From the NCBI GenBank assembly GCA_022184915.1, contig JAGTJU010000001.1, forward strand, positions 1 to 64,000: a DNA stretch of 64,000 nt, read 5' to 3'. How positions within the stretch are numbered: the stretch's first letter is position 1; each line of letters starts with the position of its first letter. This document shows, one piece after another, positions 60,448 through 64,000 of the stretch. The DNA is from Myxococcales bacterium (GTDB lineage Bacteria > Myxococcota_A > Polyangia > Fen-1088). Under the pieces are notes generated by a model. That model was not told the DNA's origin. It saw only the letters and a program-made list of their open reading frames with translations, and did no database searches. The position numbers were made by a program, and so were the translations under genes.

Positions 60448-61535
60448 CCTCGGAGGCGGCATGCCACGACTGCCCAGGCTCGAAACGAACTGGTCGCCGG
60501 ACCGTCACCGCCGCACGCAGGATCGTGTTTGGGGGGTTCTTGCACGAAAGCACAAGCGTCGCCGCACCCTGCGCCTGACTGTGATGGCCGCGGTGCCCGC
60601 CCTGGCCGCCTTTTTCGTTTGGTGGTCTTGGCACCCGCATGAGACGGCGGTGCTGCGGCCCGCCCCGCCAACGCCTCCCGCGGCGGTGGCAAGCGTCGCG
60701 GCACGCCCCTCCGTCACCTTCACGGAAGGTGCGACGGCGACGATCTTGCGTCCCGACACGTCGCTGGCCGTGGAGCCCCTTGGCGAGAGGGGCGTTCGGG
60801 TCGCGTTGAATAGAGGGAAGGCCTCCTTTGCAGTGGCGCCCCGACCTTTGGCAGGCTTCTCCGTGCGGACCGAGCATGTGTTCGTCGAAGTGCTCGCCGC
60901 CCAGTTCACGGTAGAAATCCGAGGGCGCCAGACCTGGGTTCGATGTGAAGAAGGCCAAGTGGACGTGACCTGGCCCGGTGGCAGCCGCACCCTGGCGGCC
61001 GGGGAGGCGGAGGCGTTTTCTCCCGCGCCGGTGCACCCCAGGGTGGCCCTTCCGCCGAAGCCACGAACCCGGCCCGCCGCCGCTGCGCCGGCAGCCGAGC
61101 CTCGCCTGCCCTCTGCGCCCCTCGCCCCCCCCCGCCATCTCCCTTACACCAACCGCCCCCGTGGGACTTGCGGCCTTGATGGAGGCTGCAGACGAGGCGC
61201 GACGACGGGGAGACGCGCGCAGAGCCGTGGCACTGCTCGAAGACGCCCTCGCCGCTGAACCACGTCACGCCCTCGCGGCCGCAGCGGCGCTCGTGAAAGG
61301 CCGGGTTTGGCTCGATGACCTGCACGACCCCGCAGCGGCTCAGCGAGCCTTCGCGTGGGTGCGTGCCCATGCCCAGCGAAACCCCCTGGCCGAAGACGCC
61401 TTGGCGCTGGAGGCGGTGGCCGCGGCTCGCCGTGGGTGGCGCGAGGAAGCCCAGCGCCTTGCCACCGATTACGAGCAGCGCTACCCGCAAGGTGTGCACA
61501 GGGCGCGCCTGCGCAGCCTTACGGCCAGTCCATGA
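60440..61535 (+). CDS. FecR-domain regulator with TPR C-terminus, frameshifted at a C9 run
   Basis: Two overlapping frames make one expected protein. The first (from ATG 60440) has a basic cytosolic tail, a TM helix (VMAAVPALAAFFVWW) and a FecR domain (about 95-195, FTEGATATILRPDTSLAVEP, VRTEHVFVEVLAAQFTVEIR, CEEGQVDVTWPGG). It then runs out of homology after 61133. The second frame (to 61535) resumes with LAALMEAADEARRRGDARRA and AALVKGRVWLDDL, a TPR-type region. Dropping one C from the nine at 61125-61133 joins them into about 365 residues. It follows the sigma gene. Confidence 0.75.
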
Positions 61536-62431
61536 CCTTCGTCGAAATCGTCTTGCTGGGCTTTGGCCTTGATGCCGCGGCTGGCACGCAAGCGGCCACA
61601 CTCGAACTGCGCGGCTGCCGCACTCCCGGACACGAAACGGTGACACAGCTCGTGGCACAAGAGGCCCAGGCGCGCCGCTTGCCCCCCGAGGCTGTCAGCT
61701 TCACGGTGACCTGCGGCGATACCGTGCGCCTCGACGCGTACCGGCCGCGTGACGGCGCCCGCGCCTCCCGCGAGGTCGATTTGCATGGCCTCGACGAGGC
61801 GGCGCACCCCCGGGTGCTCGCGCTTTCGGCCACAGAAATGCTGGAAGCGCTCGCCCTGCCCGCACCGGTGGCCGTACAGACGACGCCAGCGCCCGCGCGC
61901 GTTCGCGCAGCGTGGCGCGTGGCCGCGACCAGCGGCCTGGAGCACCTGGGAGGCGCTTTGGGCTGGATTCAAGCCTTCGGGGGCGAGCTCACGTACCAGC
62001 GCGAGGGCCGCTCCCTTGGCTGGGAGGCGCTGGGCGCGCTCACCGGCCACGCGAGCAGCCGGGAGATCAAACGAGGCGAGGGGCACGCCCGCGGCCTGCG
62101 CTGGGACACCTGGCTGATGCTGAGGCGGCGCTGGTCCCACGGGGCCTGGCTGGCGGGCGCCGGAGCGCGCCTGGCGGCCACACATTTCGAGGGCGAAGCC
62201 GCCCTCGCGGGCGACGTGGGGCGTTCCTTCTGGAGCACAGGAGGCGGCCCCTTGCTGGGCCTCGGCGCCGAATGGCTCTTTCGGCAAGGGATGTTTGTGC
62301 AGCTTCGCTACGAGCTCGGCCACAACCTCGTCGGTAGCGCCGGGCTCGACGAGGAGGGGCGGGACCTGGCGATGGAAGGCTTGTGGCACGGGCCCCGCCT
62401 CTCGGTGGGTTGGGCGCCCGCGCGTCGCTGA
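61532..62431 (+). CDS. third gene of the sigma operon, beta-rich protein
   Basis: 299 residues from ATG 61532, overlapping the TPR stop by 4 bases (ATGA). The N-terminus is hydrophobic (FVEIVLLGFGLDAAAG) and may be a signal peptide. The middle has a Pro/Ala linker, and the C-terminal about 180 residues alternate in a beta-strand pattern (WDTWLMLRRRWSHGAWLAGA, FVQLRYELGHNLV), suggesting an outer-membrane beta-barrel. It may be the envelope output or signal partner of the sigma system; no family is recognised. Confidence 0.6.
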   Translation: MTFVEIVLLGFGLDAAAGTQAATLELRGCRTPGHETVTQLVAQEAQARRLPPEAVSFTVTCGDTVRLDAYRPRDGARASREVDLHGLDEAAHPRVLALSATEMLEALALPAPVAVQTTPAPARVRAAWRVAATSGLEHLGGALGWIQAFGGELTYQREGRSLGWEALGALTGHASSREIKRGEGHARGLRWDTWLMLRRRWSHGAWLAGAGARLAATHFEGEAALAGDVGRSFWSTGGGPLLGLGAEWLFRQGMFVQLRYELGHNLVGSAGLDEEGRDLAMEGLWHGPRLSVGWAPARR

Positions 62432-62441
62432 GGCCGCGGCC

Positions 62442-63485
62442 TCAAGGGCAAAGGTTCGGCGCCGTGGGCGTCGCGAGGTCCATGAAGCTGACCTCAGCGC
62501 TTTCTTCGGACCCCTGAAGGTCCAGACCGGCCCAGCACCAGACCCGTCCTGCCCTGTCGAGCGCACAGTCGTTCCATCCCAGTGCCAGCGCCGCGGCGCT
62601 CACCCCGGGAACCTCGGCGGGTGCAGACGGGCGGACCTCCTTCGAACAGATGACGCCGCCACTGGCCTTGACGACGCAAACCTGACCGCCCGGCCCGACC
62701 TCCACGGCCGCGTTGTCGGTACCGAAAGCCGACACGGTCTCCGGGTGCCCCCCACCATTGGGCAAGGCCACTTCACCAGTGGGCAAAAGCAGCGCCCAGC
62801 GGGACGCGCGTGCCGAAACGGCTGCCACCGCCTCGGGAAAACCCGTGAGCGTTTCAGGCGCAGGACCGCCAAAGCGCGTCCAAACGCCTTCCCGGCTAAG
62901 CGCGACGACGCTCTGCTCACTGTCCCAGAAGACCTGGACCACGTCGGTGGCCAGCGGCAAGGGATCCCAAAAGGGGCCCCCCCAACAAGTGAGGGTGCCT
63001 GCAGACAGGGCGCAGATCCCTGCCCCCAAGGCCAGGTCGCCGCCCGCGAGCCCGAGCGGCAGAGGCTGGTCGCGTAGCATCGAACGGCCCTCCCGATCTG
63101 TGAAGCGAAGGACTCCCCAGCACTGCGCCTGCTTTCCGGGGGCGCGAAAAACGGCGCAAAACAGCGAATCGCTGCCGAGGACACGGGCCACGTCCTCGAG
63201 TTCGGGCAAAAGCACGGGGTTGGCCAGCGAGCGGAACGAGGCCGGAGACAAATGCCCGCTGTCGCCGTCCCCCCAGCACAGCACACGGCCGTCGTCCCGC
63301 GCCGCGCACATGGCCACCCCGGCCGCGGCGAGCGACACCGCCCGGCCCGAACAAACCTCCGGGGGCGCCGCGTCCCCGGGCACGGAATCGTCGTCGGTGG
63401 GCCCAGGCTCGATGAGCTGTGCGTACCGGCCGCACCCCACCAAGAGCGTGAGCGAAACGAGCGCGCTGTTGGTCAGCGAAGTCAT
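62442..63485 (-). CDS. RCC1-like repeat lipoprotein
   Basis: 347 residues. Signal MTSLTNSALVSLTLL ends in the lipobox LVGC. The body has repeated C-x-W-G/A blades typical of RCC1/BLIP-II beta-propellers: RVLCWGDG, QAQCWG, TLTCWGG, RVWCWAG. About six units are present. Such proteins are surface binders. It converges on the sigma operon with 10 bases between. ATG at 63485 chosen for the signal peptide. Confidence 0.78.
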   Translation of the reverse strand: MTSLTNSALVSLTLLVGCGRYAQLIEPGPTDDDSVPGDAAPPEVCSGRAVSLAAAGVAMCAARDDGRVLCWGDGDSGHLSPASFRSLANPVLLPELEDVARVLGSDSLFCAVFRAPGKQAQCWGVLRFTDREGRSMLRDQPLPLGLAGGDLALGAGICALSAGTLTCWGGPFWDPLPLATDVVQVFWDSEQSVVALSREGVWTRFGGPAPETLTGFPEAVAAVSARASRWALLLPTGEVALPNGGGHPETVSAFGTDNAAVEVGPGGQVCVVKASGGVICSKEVRPSAPAEVPGVSAAALALGWNDCALDRAGRVWCWAGLDLQGSEESAEVSFMDLATPTAPNLCP

Positions 63486-63746
63486 GGGGGCGACGGAAGC
63501 ATGCCAGTTCATGCGAATTGTTCTTCTTCACCTCTCTGAGTGGGCCGCCCGAGAGTTTTGGCTCACGTCGAATCGAGGCGTGTTTCTTCACTCTCGCCAA
63601 TCAAACAACCTTCACGCCCTTCATGGTGACCGCAAAGTGGCGCATCTGCGTTCGATGGGACGGCGGAGCTCACGACGTAGAGCTTCTGCATCATCACTGA
63701 CAGGAGACCCATGGCCTCGATACGTTAGGCCCACGCGCGGGCGCTC
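63486..63746. other. intergenic region, no gene recognised
   Basis: About 260 bases between the RCC1 lipoprotein start and the end of the M15 peptidase gene. Short frames are present on the plus strand (ending LLHHH near 63694) but no family is recognised. Confidence 0.35.
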
Positions 63747-64000
63747 CTAGCCGCCATCCGGCGCCCAGCACCGTGCGTCCAGCAACTCGGGCCGGTACTC
63801 GAAGTGAAAGGTGTCGTAGTGATACCAGCGGCCGCCCCAGATGAACCCTTCGGCCTCGAAGGCGTCCACGATCTCCTGGGGCAGCTGGTGCGACCAGGAG
63901 GTGCGGCGGGGGTGGTCCCACCGCCAGTAGTGGCCCTGGGACGGATCGAGATCGAGGGCGATGCCGTAAGCGTGAGCGCTGGGGCGTTCGGTGCCGGCGA
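63747..64000 (-). CDS. M15-family DD-peptidase, C-terminal fragment (runs off right edge)
   Basis: The minus strand reads 84 codons from the edge to TAG at 63747. It has the M15 zinc motif SAHAYGIALDLDP (His and Asp ligands) and FIWGGRW followed by DTFHFEYRPEL (Asp and third His ligand), so the active site is complete. It should trim peptidoglycan stem peptides. It shares the HxxxxxxD, WGG and DxxHF layout with the N-terminal domain of the 35293 gene. Confidence 0.85.
   Translation of the reverse strand, partial: AGTERPSAHAYGIALDLDPSQGHYWRWDHPRRTSWSHQLPQEIVDAFEAEGFIWGGRWYHYDTFHFEYRPELLDARCWAPDGG

Noticed and set aside
1-64000. tRNA, rRNA or riboswitch genes
   Set aside because: The gaps between genes were read on both strands and no cloverleaf, rRNA segment or known riboswitch core was recognised; a covariance-model search would be decisive.

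Overview
The window is high-GC DNA (visibly around two-thirds G+C outside one island). Its gene content suggests a deltaproteobacterial lineage, most likely Myxococcota: many Cys-lipoproteins with Asp/Gly/Pro-rich linkers, a large chemosensory operon, ECF sigma with a FecR regulator, and a GH116 glycosidase. This placement is an inference from gene content and codon style; no rRNA or tRNA gene was seen.

Layout. 1-4150: an exported-protein fragment, a von Willebrand A lipoprotein, FtsH and a DUF2934 protein, all on the minus strand. 4318-9568: a GGDEF diguanylate cyclase, then sucA-sucB (2-oxoglutarate dehydrogenase E1 and E2). 9587-13906: a four-gene minus-strand MacAB-like ABC exporter (ATPase, two FtsX-type permeases, membrane-fusion protein). 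14001-17676: a GH116 beta-glucosidase/glucosylceramidase-like enzyme followed by a YkgJ-type cysteine-cluster protein. 17904-18299: a headless NsrR-like Rrf2 regulator.

18608-26769 is a complete chemosensory operon: a four-repeat MshEN-like protein, STAS, CheY, CheA, CheB, CheW, an MCP and a CheR-CheD fusion. 26791-29287 holds an XPB-like helicase and its Bax1-like (DUF790) nuclease partner. 29288-33550 is a lower-GC accessory island with a DUF262-HipA gene pair and a decayed IS3-family element. The IS end abuts a broken duplicate of part of the next large gene. 33913-42261 is the most unusual locus: a lipoprotein, a 1667-aa protein with an intact M15 peptidase domain and an M23-like domain, and a 643-aa protein ending in a SleB-like hydrolase domain. 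Neither of the two large proteins has a visible signal peptide.

42295-49827 carries a ribbon-helix-helix protein facing a 16-bp palindrome, RadC, an AlkC-like repair protein, secreted proteins, and a FIST sensor paired with a PAS-HPt-HATPase kinase. 50047-54226 is a translationally coupled trio: deoxyhypusine-synthase-like, J-domain-like and DUF4965 (glutaminase A-like). The rest has a trypsin-fold lipoprotein whose catalytic Ser is Ala, a gluzincin-like lipoprotein, a VapBC-type toxin-antitoxin pair, an ECF sigma/FecR-TPR operon with a frameshift at a C9 tract, an RCC1-repeat lipoprotein and a second, partial M15 peptidase at the right edge.
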